NCBI RefSeq assembly: GCF_023276655.1
Contig: NZ_JALGRK010000001.1
Span: forward strand, 887,501-951,500
Direction: 5' to 3'
Length of the DNA: 64,000 bases
DNA from: Olsenella intestinalis
GTDB taxonomy: Bacteria; Actinomycetota; Coriobacteriia; Coriobacteriales; Atopobiaceae
Of the stretch, positions 52,942-59,635 are shown piece after piece. Positions within the stretch are counted from its first letter, which is position 1, and every line of letters starts with the position of its first letter. A program made the position numbers and the translations under genes. The notes below the pieces were generated by a model that was not told the origin of the DNA, made no database searches, and saw nothing but the letters and a program-made list of their open reading frames with translations.

Positions 52942-53454
52942 CTACTCCTGCGGACCGACGTACTCGGCGGAGCCGAAGCCCAGGATGAGCGTGAAGATGG
53001 TCGGGAGGAGGAGGAGACCGAAGCCGAAGCCCGCACCCTTGCCGTAGGCGGCCGCCGTCTTGAAGCACTGGCGGATGGACCAGACCAGGCAGACGAGCAG
53101 CGCGACGAGCGCGAGGATCACCAGAATCATGTTGCCGCCGCTGGAGGAGGCGACAACGGCGCCGCTGGACGTGGTGGTGTAGGCACCGCTGAGTCCCATG
53201 AAGATTGCGCCGAGGATACCGCTGCAGAGCCAGATCAGGAAGTCCTTGGTCGTCCAGGTGATCTTGAAGAGGACGTAGTTGTTGTAGATGGGGATGATCG
53301 ACTTCCAGCCGGCCTCGCCAGCCTTGGTGAACATCTTCCAGTAGGCGATGATCAGGAGAACCCAGATAACCAGGCTGACGATCATCATGGTGGTAATCAT
53401 GCCGCCAAGGACGGCACCTCCGGCGGCGTACTCGAGTGCTTGCTGCTGGTTCAT
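52942..53454 (-). CDS. DUF5684-type small membrane protein
   Basis: Codes for 170 residues with four membrane helices. YWKMFTKAGEAGWKSIIPIY, at about residues 40-59, is the hallmark of the DUF5684 family (signal-peptidase-linked and phage-shock-like membrane proteins of unknown role). The ATG at 53454 follows TTGGAGGTT; an ATG 4 codons upstream overlaps this site. It faces ppc across a 328-base gap. Confidence 0.8.
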   Translation of the reverse strand: MNQQQALEYAAGGAVLGGMITTMMIVSLVIWVLLIIAYWKMFTKAGEAGWKSIIPIYNNYVLFKITWTTKDFLIWLCSGILGAIFMGLSGAYTTTSSGAVVASSSGGNMILVILALVALLVCLVWSIRQCFKTAAAYGKGAGFGFGLLLLPTIFTLILGFGSAEYVGPQE

Positions 53455-53782
53455 GGCAACCTCCAATGTGCTCGTAACACGGATAGGCCTGAATCTGAAC
53501 GTAAGGAGACCTTACATCACATCTTCACTCCCGCTTCAGAGAAACTACACGAACATCCACGAACGGTCATTCCTGCATGCGAGCGGCAACGCGTCCGCCA
53601 CGGTGAACTCTCAGTTTCGGTCGCGTTGCCTGCGTGTGTTGCCAGCTTCCAAGCGCTAAGGTAGGTACAGCATCCATTGCAAGTCGCGGCGCGCCCGGCG
53701 CAGTCTGGGCGCGTCGGCATGATTGACGTGAGGCGCGCGCCCTCGCACGGACGCGCGCCCACGCATGACAAGGGGGATTGCA
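53455..53782. other. Divergent gap between the DUF5684 gene and ppc
   Basis: No gene. It holds a perfect short palindrome, GTAAGG-AGA-CCTTAC at 53501-53515, about 50 bases upstream of the DUF5684 gene, and the ppc ribosome site at its right end. I see no strong promoter boxes for ppc. Confidence 0.5.
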
Positions 53783-56572
53783 GTGTCCGAAATCGACCGT
53801 TTGAAGGACGAGGTGATCGAGCGGATCAGCCGCCAGATCCGCCTCGCCCGCGAGGACCTCGACCAGAGGGCCGAGCACGTGCATGGGCACTCGCTCGCCG
53901 CGAGCACGCTCTCCGAGTTCGACATTCCGAGCGACCTCAAGCAGAACATGGTCCTGTTCCTTCGTCTGACCCGTGAGGTCATCGACGAGTACGACGAGGA
54001 CCTGAGCGACACCTTCGACGCGCTCCTGGCCGACGCGATCCGCGCCAACCGCGCGGGCGACGACGCCGAGGGGGAGGACGCGGCCTTCGCCGACGCCGTC
54101 AGGATCATCGACGAGCTGCCCGTCGAGCGCACCATGCTGCTCATGAGGGGATTCGCCACCTACTTCCACCTCGCCAACATCTGCGAGGAGAACTACCGCG
54201 TCACCTCGCTGAGGGCTCGTGAGTCCGAGGTGCCCCTCAGCGCCGACGCCGACCCCATCAACGACATCACGGTCGCGTACCGACAGCTCGTCGACGAGTG
54301 CGGCCGGGGCAAGGCGATGGCTCTTCTCGACCGCCTGGAGTTCCACCCGGTCTTCACCGCACACCCCACGGAGGCCCGACGCAAGGCCGTCGAGGGCAAG
54401 ATCCAGCGCATCTCGGCCCTGCTCGAGGAGCGCCCCAAGCTGGCCGGCGCCGAGCTCGCCGAGAACGAGCGCCGCATGCTGCAGGAGATCGACGCGCTGT
54501 TCCGCACCTCGCCGATCGCGCACAAGAAGCCGACGCCGGTGGAGGAGGCCAACACCGTCATCGACATCTTCGACAGCACGCTGTTCAACATGGTGCCCGA
54601 GGTCTACCGTCGCTTCAGCGACTGGGAGCTGGGCGAGAAGGCCGGCACCGTGCCGCCCGTCTGCCCCGCGTTCTTCCATCCCGGCAGCTGGATCGGCTCC
54701 GACCGTGACGGCAACCCCAACGTGACCGCCAAGGTGAGCCGCAAGGTCGCCGAGAAGTACCGCGTGCACATGCTCGAGACGCTGGCCGAGGCCACGCACA
54801 CCGTGGGCCGCAACCTCACGGTCGACACGATCTCTACGCCGCCCTCCGACCAGCTCGTCAACCTCTGGAGCCACCAGGTCGAGATGAGCGAGGCCATCAG
54901 CACGCACGCCCTCGAGATCTCGTCGCGCGAGACGCACCGCGCGGTCATGCTGGTCATGGCGGAGCGCCTGAGGGCCACCATCGACCGCACCGCCGACATC
55001 ATGTACTCCACTGCCGAGGAGTACATCGAGGACCTGCGCGTCGTGCAGCGCTCGCTGGCCAAGGCCGGCGCCGTCCGCACGGCCTACGGCCCGGTGCAGG
55101 ACCTCGTGTGGCAGGCCGAGACCTTCGGCTTCCACATGGTCGAGATGGAGTTCCGTCAGCACTCCGTCGTGCACGCCCGCGCCCTCGAGGACATCCGCGA
55201 GAACGGCCGCTGGGGCGAGCGCGGTCCGCTGCAGCCCATGACCCAGGAGGTGCTCGACACCTTCCGCGCGATCGGCGCCATCCAGCGCAAGAACGGCGTC
55301 AACGCCGCGCGCCGCTACATCATCTCGTTCACCAAGAGCGCCCAGAACGTGGCCGACGTCTACGAGCTCGCGCGCCTCGCCTTCGCACACGAGCAGGACG
55401 TCCCGACCCTCGACGTCATCCCCCTGTTCGAGCAGGTTGAGGACCTCGAGAACGCCGTCGACACCCTCGACGAGATCATCAAGATCCCCGACGTGCAGCG
55501 CCGCCTCGCGCAGACCGGCCGCTGCCTCGAGGTCATGCTCGGCTACTCCGACTCCTCCAAGGACGCCGGTCCGACCTCGGCGACCCTCGTCCTGCACGCC
55601 GCGCAGGAGCGCATCGCGCAGTGGGCGGAGGAGAACAACATCGACCTCCTGCTGATGCACGGCCGCGGCGGCGCGGTCGGCCGCGGCGGCGGCCCGGCTA
55701 ACCGCGCGGTCCTCTCGCAGCCCAAGGGCTCCGTCAACTGCCGCTTCAAGCTGACCGAGCAGGGCGAGGTCATCTTCGCGCGCTACGGCAACGCCACGCT
55801 GGCCCGTCGCCACGTCGAGTCGATCGCCGGCGCCACGCTGCTGCAGACCGCGCCCTCGGTCGAGTACGTCAACACCGAGACCAACGGCAAGTTCTCCGAC
55901 ATCGCCGAGTCGCTCGAGCTCAACTCGCGCGAGCGCTACCTCGAGCTGCTCAACACCGAGGGCTTCGCCGAGTGGTTCAGCACCGTCACGCCCCTGACCG
56001 AGATCGGCCTGCTGCCCATCGGCAGCCGTCCCGCCAAGCGCGGCCTGGGCGCCAAGTCCCTCGACGACCTGCGAGCGATCCCGTGGATCTTCTCGTGGTC
56101 GCAGGCGCGCATCAACCTCGCCGCATGGTACGGCCTGGGCACGGCGTGCGAGAAGTTCGGCGACCTCGACCGACTGCGCGAGGCTTACGCCGAGTGGCCG
56201 CTGTTCACGACCTTCATCGACAACGTCGAGATGTCGCTCTCCAAGACCAACGACCACATTGCCCGCATGTACCTCGACCTGGGTGACCGCGAGGACCTCA
56301 GCGAGATGGTGCTCGACGAGATGCGCCTCACGCGCAAGTGGGTGCTCTCCATCACCGGCAACGAGTGGCCGCTGCAGCACCGCCGCGTCCTCGGTCCCGT
56401 CATCCGCACCCGCCTGCCCTTCGTCGACGTGCTCTCGATCACGCAGGCGCATGCGCTCAAGCTCATGCGCGACGCCGGCGACACCCTCTCCCCGGAGGAA
56501 CGCGAGAGCTACATCTACCTCATCCTCTGCACCGTCTCCGGAGTGGCCGCGGGCCTTCAGAACACGGGCTGA
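53783..56572 (+). CDS. ppc: Phosphoenolpyruvate carboxylase
   Basis: Adds bicarbonate to PEP to give oxaloacetate, which feeds the reductive branch to succinate and aspartate. The 929-residue protein has the two family signatures VFTAHPTEARRKAV (catalytic His, about 196) and LGYSDSSKDAG, the glycine loop MHGRGGAVGRGGGP, and the C-terminal AAGLQNTG that reaches the active site. The GTG at 53783 with GGGGGA 5 bases upstream is the better start; an ATG at 53765 has no site. Transcribed alone. Confidence 0.96.
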   Translation: MSEIDRLKDEVIERISRQIRLAREDLDQRAEHVHGHSLAASTLSEFDIPSDLKQNMVLFLRLTREVIDEYDEDLSDTFDALLADAIRANRAGDDAEGEDAAFADAVRIIDELPVERTMLLMRGFATYFHLANICEENYRVTSLRARESEVPLSADADPINDITVAYRQLVDECGRGKAMALLDRLEFHPVFTAHPTEARRKAVEGKIQRISALLEERPKLAGAELAENERRMLQEIDALFRTSPIAHKKPTPVEEANTVIDIFDSTLFNMVPEVYRRFSDWELGEKAGTVPPVCPAFFHPGSWIGSDRDGNPNVTAKVSRKVAEKYRVHMLETLAEATHTVGRNLTVDTISTPPSDQLVNLWSHQVEMSEAISTHALEISSRETHRAVMLVMAERLRATIDRTADIMYSTAEEYIEDLRVVQRSLAKAGAVRTAYGPVQDLVWQAETFGFHMVEMEFRQHSVVHARALEDIRENGRWGERGPLQPMTQEVLDTFRAIGAIQRKNGVNAARRYIISFTKSAQNVADVYELARLAFAHEQDVPTLDVIPLFEQVEDLENAVDTLDEIIKIPDVQRRLAQTGRCLEVMLGYSDSSKDAGPTSATLVLHAAQERIAQWAEENNIDLLLMHGRGGAVGRGGGPANRAVLSQPKGSVNCRFKLTEQGEVIFARYGNATLARRHVESIAGATLLQTAPSVEYVNTETNGKFSDIAESLELNSRERYLELLNTEGFAEWFSTVTPLTEIGLLPIGSRPAKRGLGAKSLDDLRAIPWIFSWSQARINLAAWYGLGTACEKFGDLDRLREAYAEWPLFTTFIDNVEMSLSKTNDHIARMYLDLGDREDLSEMVLDEMRLTRKWVLSITGNEWPLQHRRVLGPVIRTRLPFVDVLSITQAHALKLMRDAGDTLSPEERESYIYLILCTVSGVAAGLQNTG

Positions 56573-56702
56573 TTTTGGCCACGGCGCAGGCGTATTGCGC
56601 CCGCACCCGATGCGATCGGCATGCCACGCGGCGTCCGCGGCCTCGGCCTCGGGCGCCGCTGTTTCGCTTGTCGGACGACTCCGCGTCTCTATCGCGGCGA
56701 GA

Positions 56703-56731
56703 TTGACTCTCCGCAACCTGGGTGCGATGAT
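56703..56731 (+). promoter_or_regulatory. Antisense promoter, copy 1
   Basis: -35 TTGACT (56703-56708), 17-base spacer, -10 GATGAT (56726-56731). Transcription would start near 56738, towards the hairpin. Confidence 0.65.
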
Positions 56732-56784
56732 AAAGCCGACGGCGGCCTACGTCTCTGTCTAGGCGGCGCCGTTGTAGTTGTTCA

Positions 56785-56815
56785 GAGCCTCGGGTGTGTC
56801 AGCACCTCGAGGCTC
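56785..56815 (+). ncRNA. Hairpin in copy 1, possible end of a short antisense RNA
   Basis: GAGCCTCGGGTG (56785-56796), loop TGTCAG, CACCTCGAGGCTC (56803-56815). The two copies differ in the stem yet both keep it paired, which suggests that the RNA structure matters. There is no T run, only AACTATTT. Confidence 0.45.
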
Positions 56816-56919
56816 AAACTATTTCAGGCGTCTATGTCTACGTGCGTCGGCACGGACCTCCCCTCGGAAGGGCCGAGACCTCGTTCGTCGAATGGGCTTG
56901 CGTGTCCAATGCGGCGAGA

Positions 56920-56948
56920 TTGACTCTCCGCCACCTGGGTGCGATGAT
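56920..56948 (+). promoter_or_regulatory. Antisense promoter, copy 2
   Basis: -35 TTGACT (56920-56925), 17-base spacer, -10 GATGAT (56943-56948), the same boxes as in copy 1. Predicted start near 56955, so the RNA would run through the hairpin and into the ORF antisense. Confidence 0.65.
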
Positions 56949-56999
56949 AAAGCCGACGGCGGCCTACGGGGAATGCTAGGCGGCGCCGTTGTAGGTTTT

Positions 57000-57030
57000 G
57001 AGCCTCAGGTGTTCCAGCACCTCGAGGCTC
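57000..57030. terminator. Hairpin in copy 2, just after the stop of the small ORF
   Basis: GAGCCTCAGGTG (57000-57011), loop TTCCAG, CACCTCGAGGCTC (57018-57030), one bulge. It lies 3 bases past the stop of the minus-strand ORF and could end both converging transcripts, though neither side has a good T run. Confidence 0.5.
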
Positions 57031-57033
57031 GAA

Positions 57034-57171
57034 CTATTTCAGGCGTCTATGCCTACGTGCGTCGGCACGGACCTCCCTCCGTCTGCTCTTCGCGGTCTCG
57101 AGCTCGACGAGCGCCCTGAGGAGCTTGACGATCCCGAGGACCATCCGGAACGCGATGGCGAGTATGTCCAT
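57034..57171 (-). CDS. Small hydrophobic/basic peptide, candidate type I toxin
   Basis: Codes for 45 residues: a hydrophobic helix (MDILAIAFRMVLGIVKLLRA, residues 1-20) and an Arg-rich tail. The ATG at 57171 has a near-perfect GGGAGGTG 6 bases upstream. CCTTCCGAAGG overlaps that site and could hide it in a hairpin. The leader upstream is long (over 100 bases), with a possible -10 near 57305. Size, charge pattern, long leader, and an antisense promoter facing its 3' end are the marks of type I toxin genes such as Fst or TxpA, but I recognise no family. Copy 1 of the repeat keeps only the tail codons. Confidence 0.45.
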   Translation of the reverse strand: MDILAIAFRMVLGIVKLLRALVELETAKSRRREVRADARRHRRLK

Positions 57172-57497
57172 AGGCAACACCTCCCTTCGGAAGGCGCCGC
57201 CCCTGCACGTGAGGCCTGCCGTCAGCCTGTGCCCAAGCATAGGCCGCAGCCGTTTTCGCGCAAGCCGGATTGCCAAGAACTTCACAGGTTCTACCTGCAG
57301 GTTTATGCCATATCTGGGCCAGCTTGCCCTTCTCTTGCGTGCCTTGTCGTCCTCTGTCGCAACGGCCTCCGGTCAGCCCCTGATCTTCTATTCCGGTCAC
57401 GTCCCATCCCTCTTGCCGCTCCGCGATGAGACGTCTGGCACGCGCCGTCCTCGGACTAGAATGAGTGCGTATTCGTGCCGAGAGACGAGGAGAACCC

Positions 57498-58670
57498 ATG
57501 AAGAACCCGCGTCATGCCATCGCGTCGGTCGCCCTCGCGGCTACGCTCGCGCTCGGCGGCTGCGCCGCGCCCGCCGGCCAGTCCGGCCAGGCGTCGAACC
57601 AGCAGTCCAGCAGCACGCAGCAGGAGGCGTCGCTCGCCAGCTGGAACGACGATTCGCCCACGATCAAGCTCGTCAAGGACTACGTCAAGAACGTGACCGA
57701 CGAGAAGAGCGCCGACTTCATCCCCAAGGAGGACCGTGTCGTCACGATCGACTGGGACGGCACCCTCTACGGCGAGCTCGACCCAATCTACCTCGACTGG
57801 GCCATGTACGTGCATCGCGTGCTGTGGGACTCCACCTACACGCCGACGCCGGAGCAGGTCGAGGTCGCGCGCCAGGTCGAGGAGGTCGAGCGCACGCGCA
57901 AGTTCCCCTCCGGCCTCGAGGCCCAGCACGCCAAGTGCCTGGCCGAGGTCTTCGGCGGCATGAGCGTCTCCGACTTCAAGGCCTACGTCGCCGAGTTCGC
58001 CGAGACCGACGCGCCCAAGTTCAAGAACCTCAAGCGCAAGGACGCCTACTTCAAGCCCATGGTCGAGCTCGTCAAGTACCTCGAGGCCAATGACTTCGAC
58101 TGCTACATCGTCTCGGGCACCGACCGCAACGTCCTGCAGGTCCTGCTCAAGGACTACTTCCCCGAGATCAAGCCCGACCACATCAAGGGCAGCGTGAGCA
58201 CCGTCGTCGCTTCGGGCCAGGGCGACAAGGATGGCCTCGACTACACCTGGAACAAGACGGACGTCCCCACCCTCGGCGGGCAGCTCGTCATCAAGGACGT
58301 CAAGGCCAACAAGCCCACGATCATCGCGACCGAGATCGGCAAGCAGCCGGTCATCTCGCTGGGCAACTCGTCGGGCGACAGCTCGATGGCCAACTACGTG
58401 GTGAACAACAACAAGTACAAGTCGCTTGCGCTCATGCTCATGTGCGACGACACCACCCGCGACTGGGGCGAGCTCGACAAGGCCCAGTCCATGAAGGAGT
58501 CGTGCGAGAAGAACGGCTGGCATGCCGTGAGCGAGCGTGACGAGTGGAAGACCATCTTCGGCGACGGCGTGAGCCTCGACGAGGGGTGGACCTGGAGCTC
58601 CGAGCAGGCGGGCCCCAACCGCTCCCAGAGCGAGAACCCGGCAGCCGCCTCCATGGAGCAGGCCGCATAG
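57498..58670 (+). CDS. Secreted HAD-family lipoprotein (acid phosphatase-like)
   Basis: Codes for 390 residues. A signal peptide ends in the lipobox LGGC (Cys about 22), so the protein is on the outer face of the membrane. The HAD motifs are IDWDGTLYG (nucleophile Asp), YIVSGTDRN, a Lys further on and LGNSSGDSSM. The cap region and length match no named subgroup I know; a class C-like phosphatase that frees phosphate outside the cell is the simplest idea. GACGAGGAGAA precedes the ATG at 57498. A strong terminator follows. Confidence 0.85.
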   Translation: MKNPRHAIASVALAATLALGGCAAPAGQSGQASNQQSSSTQQEASLASWNDDSPTIKLVKDYVKNVTDEKSADFIPKEDRVVTIDWDGTLYGELDPIYLDWAMYVHRVLWDSTYTPTPEQVEVARQVEEVERTRKFPSGLEAQHAKCLAEVFGGMSVSDFKAYVAEFAETDAPKFKNLKRKDAYFKPMVELVKYLEANDFDCYIVSGTDRNVLQVLLKDYFPEIKPDHIKGSVSTVVASGQGDKDGLDYTWNKTDVPTLGGQLVIKDVKANKPTIIATEIGKQPVISLGNSSGDSSMANYVVNNNKYKSLALMLMCDDTTRDWGELDKAQSMKESCEKNGWHAVSERDEWKTIFGDGVSLDEGWTWSSEQAGPNRSQSENPAAASMEQAA

Positions 58671-58695
58671 CCAGGCGCCTCCACACCGTCTTGAC

Positions 58696-58733
58696 GGAAT
58701 CCGTCGGCCCCTTTGGCCGGCGGGTTCCTTTTT
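58696..58733 (+). terminator. Terminator of the HAD lipoprotein gene
   Basis: GGAATCCGTCGGCC (58696-58709) pairs over 14 bases with GGCCGGCGGGTTCC (58715-58728), two G-U pairs, then five T. Confidence 0.9.
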
Positions 58734-58852
58734 ATGCGTGCGACCTGCGCTTCGACCACGCCGGTCGCGCCGTCCGATAGGGGGAGGCCGTCCGATTGGG
58801 CTCAAAGTTAAGAAAGGTTTACTTTTGGGTCCGAAGCATGGGAAGTAAGCCT

Positions 58853-58858
58853 TATACT
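58853..58858 (+). promoter_or_regulatory. -10 element of the feo promoter
   Basis: TATACT, with TTGGGT 22 bases upstream as a poor -35. The iron-type dyad at 58867 starts 8 bases downstream, right over the expected start of transcription, which fits repression. Confidence 0.55.
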
Positions 58859-58866
58859 ACTTTTTA

Positions 58867-58882
58867 GTTAGCCAGGTTGAAC
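58867..58882. promoter_or_regulatory. Metal-regulator dyad, site 1 (feoA)
   Basis: TAGTTAGCCAGGTTGAACT: left half GTTAGCC as in sites 2 and 3, right half TGAAC, diverged from CTAAC. It resembles the DtxR/IdeR box (TTAGGTTAGCCTAACCTAA) in its left half. Confidence 0.55.
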
Positions 58883-58931
58883 TTATCGGACGGGCAATCG
58901 GCAAGCGTCGGGCCCACAAGGAGGACAAGCG

Positions 58932-59219
58932 ATGGACGCCGTAGTCGCAGGCTCGCAGTCTCACATGCATTCGGGTGAGGCGGGCCGCACCGTTTCGTCT
59001 GCACAGCTCCCGCTCGCCATGGTCGGCGAGGGCGAGGTCGTCCGCGTCGGCCGCGTGCGCGGTGCGCAGGCCCTGCGCCAGCATCTCGCGGAGCTCGGCT
59101 TCGTCGAGGGCGCCGAGGTCAAGGTCGTCTCCCGCGTCAACGGCGACGTGGTCGTGAGCGTCAAGGGCGCCACCTTCGGCCTCAACCGCGACATGGCGAT
59201 GAGGATCGTCACCTGCTAG
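58932..59219 (+). CDS. feoA: FeoA-family ferrous iron transport protein
   Basis: Codes for 95 residues: an SH3-like FeoA domain (about 28-95, with LRQHLAELGFVEGAEVKVV and GATFGLNRDMAMRI) after a flexible stretch of 25 residues. FeoA proteins bind FeoB and tune ferrous uptake. AAGGAGG precedes the ATG. First of two feoA genes; the dyad at 58867 sits in its leader. Confidence 0.93.
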   Translation: MDAVVAGSQSHMHSGEAGRTVSSAQLPLAMVGEGEVVRVGRVRGAQALRQHLAELGFVEGAEVKVVSRVNGDVVVSVKGATFGLNRDMAMRIVTC

Positions 59220-59290
59220 CACAACCAGTCGTCTGTACATCGCCGCGGCATGGCCGCGGCCTGTCTTTCTCTCAAGGGGGAATCGAACAC

Positions 59291-59527
59291 ATGGCAAGTC
59301 TGAGGGATGTGAAGGTCGGCCAGTCCTGCACCGTGGCCAAGCTCACGGGGGAGGGTCCCATCAAGCGCCGCATCATGGACATGGGCCTCACCAAGGGCAC
59401 GAGCGTCCTGGTCCACAAGGTGGCCCCGCTGGGCGACCCGATCGAGGTCACCGTCCGCGGCTACGAGCTGACGCTGCGCAAGGACGAGGCGAGCTGCGTC
59501 GAGGTCACGGGGATCGCCGGGGCGTAG
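59291..59527 (+). CDS. feoA: Second FeoA-family protein
   Basis: Codes for 78 residues, one compact FeoA domain: KVGQSCTVAKLTGEGPIKRR, MDMGLTKGTSVLVHKVAP and IEVTVRGYELTLRKDEA. AAGGGGGA lies about 11 bases before the ATG. Two FeoA proteins beside one FeoB is common in Gram-positive anaerobes. A second dyad follows at 59563. Confidence 0.93.
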   Translation: MASLRDVKVGQSCTVAKLTGEGPIKRRIMDMGLTKGTSVLVHKVAPLGDPIEVTVRGYELTLRKDEASCVEVTGIAGA

Positions 59528-59562
59528 GCCTCGGGTTCGACTCCTCTTTTTTTGGGGCCAGA

Positions 59563-59578
59563 GTTAGCCCCATCTAAC
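59563..59578. promoter_or_regulatory. Metal-regulator dyad, site 2 (feoB)
   Basis: GTTAG-CCCCAT-CTAAC, a perfect five-base dyad, followed by AAG. It lies 57 bases before feoB, so feoB may have its own regulated promoter. Confidence 0.6.
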
Positions 59579-59635
59579 AAGTGTGCGTGGCGCGGTGCCA
59601 TATCCGCGCCCAACGAGAGCCAAGAAAGGTCTCAC

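Larger units (their letters stand above)
56694..56862 (+). repeat. Element copy 1 of a tandem 168-bp repeat
   Basis: Matches copy 2 (56911-57077) over its whole length except a block of about 25 bases in the middle. It starts with GCGGCGAGATTGACTCTCC and ends with GGCACGGACCTCCC. It contains a plus-strand promoter, a hairpin, and on the minus strand the last 14 codons of the small ORF in a degenerate context without a start. Confidence 0.9.
56911..57077 (+). repeat. Element copy 2 of the tandem repeat
   Basis: Second copy, 217 bases after the first. Its right end overlaps the 3' end and the stop of the small minus-strand ORF at 57034-57171. Confidence 0.9.

Noticed and set aside
56778-57119. 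Plus-strand frames across the tandem repeat
   Set aside because: They have no ribosome sites, shift frame between the two copies and encode Arg/Ser-rich sequence; the promoter and hairpin pattern explains the region better.
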